Source of the DNA: Phycomyces nitens
Lineage: Eukaryota > Mucoromycota > Mucoromycetes > Mucorales > Phycomycetaceae
Assembly: GCA_022702545.1 (NCBI GenBank)
Contig: JAHRBC010000001.1
Location: 372,001-436,000, forward strand
DNA: 64,000 nt
Direction: 5' to 3'
This document shows, piece by piece, positions 62,686 to 64,000 of the stretch (its first letter is position 1; the number at the start of each line of letters is the position of its first letter). The notes beneath the pieces are model-generated. The model did no database searches and was not told the origin of the DNA. It saw only the letters and a program-made list of their open reading frames with translations. Made by a program: the position numbers and the translations under genes.

Positions 62686-64000
62686 CACTGGAAAAACCCC
62701 TCGTTTCACCTAGTATAAATGGTGCAGATGGGTACTAGAAACATAGAGCTTTTTTTCATCTCAGACATTATTTTTTTTAAAAATAAAAAGTATAATTTTG
62801 ATGCATCCTATTGGTTCGGGCAAAGGATCAAAGAACAATAGCCTTTTTCTTGTCTATAAAATGACAGCAAATAAAAATATGTAGCACTTGTTTCCTTTTT
62901 TATCTCACAATCAAATAATATAAACTATGTCTTCTATTTCCGCACAAAACACTACTGCCTGTTACTGCAACAAATGCAGCAATAACCAGCAAGGATTCAC
63001 TATTGTATCCAAGCGCACTTACCAACGCCATAGTAAGAGAGCAAGAACTGAAGAAACTGGCGAATTTGAGACCAGTATGTATACTAGTGTTAATTTTCAT
63101 TTACTGCGCAATAATAACTTGTATTTTTCAATTGAACTCAGGCACACAAAGTGATATGATGGATTTGGACGTTGAGGGTAAAATATATTTATTTGAAAAC
63201 CAGTGCAGAGTAATAAACTAATCTAACCCATATTTGCAGCAATGCCGATTATTGAATCCGAATCCGTGGCAGTTGACAGTCAGCCCAACTTACCTTTTGG
63301 GGATTATGACCAAATGGTTGATGCCGATCAACTTGACAATGAGGTCAATGGCAATGGTGCCAAAATCACCAACGACTCTGATGATGACAGTGATGATGAG
63401 GCCGATGTTGAAGAGATTGAGGTCGAGGAGTTTGATAGTGAAGGTCAGTATTGAATAGCTACAATACAAAAGCAAGCAAAAATTGAGTGTTAATAATTTT
63501 CCTTTTTAAATAATAGACCCTTTTGCTACTCCTGGTATGCCCAAAAACCCAGTGCACAGAGCAATTGCCATTTTCGTTGTTCTGTTTGCATCCCGTTATG
63601 TGGTCGATAAGGGTGCTGTTGTCTTGATTGAGTTCATCAACAAACTCTTGACGATTTACAGACAGGACTTCCAATTGCCCTCAAGCCTTTCTGGTCTCCA
63701 AAGCATGACGGGTTTCACTGCCTTGACCAAGGGTGTAAAGAGATTCGTTGTGTGCCAGGATTGCCACATGGTGTATGAGGAAGCTGGGTCTGCTCCCCTT
63801 CGGTGCGATTCTGCCAAGCTCGGTTCCAATTCTGTATGTGGTTGTCAATTGATGAAGCAATTGTCATCTGGTGCTTTGGTTGCCAAGAGATCGTACGTCT
63901 ATCAGTCCGTCAAGCAGGCATTGAGAGTCCTTTTCCTCCGCCTGGATTTTGAGACCAAGATTCGTCACTGGAACCAGGAGTTAAAAGTTGTAGACACCAT
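62686..64000 (+). mobile_element. CACTA element G (left part; runs off the window)
   Basis: Begins CACTGGAAAAACCCCTCG at 62686 and leads through a promoter that shares CTATTGGTTCGGGCAAA with element A to a transposase on the plus strand. The rest is outside the window. Confidence 0.86.
62927..64000 (+). CDS. Tnp2-like transposase of element G (partial, 3' end outside)
   Basis: Exons 62927-63074, 63142-63177, 63240-63443 and 63527 to the window end, all phase 1, with an open frame throughout. Exon 1 has CYCNKC and YQRHSKRAR and is close to A exon 1; exon 3 is acidic (DSDDDSDDEAD). The main exon starts DPFATPGMPKNPVHR and reaches the segment just before the first catalytic block (KVVDTM). The intact exon 3 of this gene shows that A has lost one base. 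Nearest relative in the window is A. Confidence 0.9.

Larger units (their letters stand above)
48851..64000 (-). mobile_element. CACTA element I (outer host of H and G; runs off the window)
   Basis: CACTGGAAAAAGTATACG at 48851 fits the family terminus. Material of I is seen at 48851-50574 and 62118-62685, with H inserted between and G beginning at 62686. The visible content is a spliced small-exon gene on the minus strand spanning the H insertion, placed as the third gene is in C and D. Companion and transposase would lie beyond G, outside the window. The left end is inferred from one terminus only. Confidence 0.55.

Overview
The window looks like fungal DNA: AT-rich spacers, short GT-AG introns of about 50-70 bases with CT-A-AC type branch sites, and TATA/AATAAA signals. 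The gene families recall early-diverging (Mucoromycota-type) fungi, but the lineage is inference and no genus can be named. No host gene, tRNA, rRNA or CRISPR array was recognised. The whole 64 kb is a nest of transposable elements inserted into one another.

Most of the sequence is CACTA-type DNA transposons (CMC/EnSpm superfamily) with ends of the form CACTG[G/C]AAAAA and 3-bp target duplications. I name them A (1-5288, right part only), B (11416-24264), C (11455-17798, inside B), D (25680-38890), E (30363-37479, inside D), J (38891-42886, truncated), K (44093-47274, a separate CACTACGG type), I (from 48851, leaving the window on the right), H (50575-62117, inside I) and G (62686 to the window end, inside I). 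LTR retrotransposons are woven in: L (a gypsy gag-pol at about 6.6-25.7 kb, cut by B and then by D), M (a 3' end at 42.9-43.4 kb plus related LTR copies up to 48.85 kb), a solo LTR inside C, and F (51477-56849, a nearly intact chromodomain gypsy inside the H transposase).

The large CACTA elements share one plan. A four-exon Tnp2-like transposase (zinc-finger exon, acidic exons, large catalytic exon; all introns phase 1) faces, tail to tail, a four-exon companion gene (all introns phase 0, second exon always 306 nt, an RPSWRSDE-like motif at the end of exon 3). On the far side of the companion, divergent from it, lies a third gene made of very small exons. I found traces of this third gene in A, B, C, D, E, H and I. 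In B it reads as one open frame of 501 nt over eight exons of 48-90 nt. In E its central exon pair, with both introns, is repeated four times as a module of about 230 bp. This third gene is the best candidate for something undescribed.

Only B has an intact-looking transposase together with an intact companion. G is intact as far as the window goes, and D's transposase is broken only by E. The other copies carry nonsense codons (several CGA to TGA), single-base frameshifts or insertions. D has gypsy L on its left and J on its right with no matching target duplication, which points to a rearrangement or deletion.
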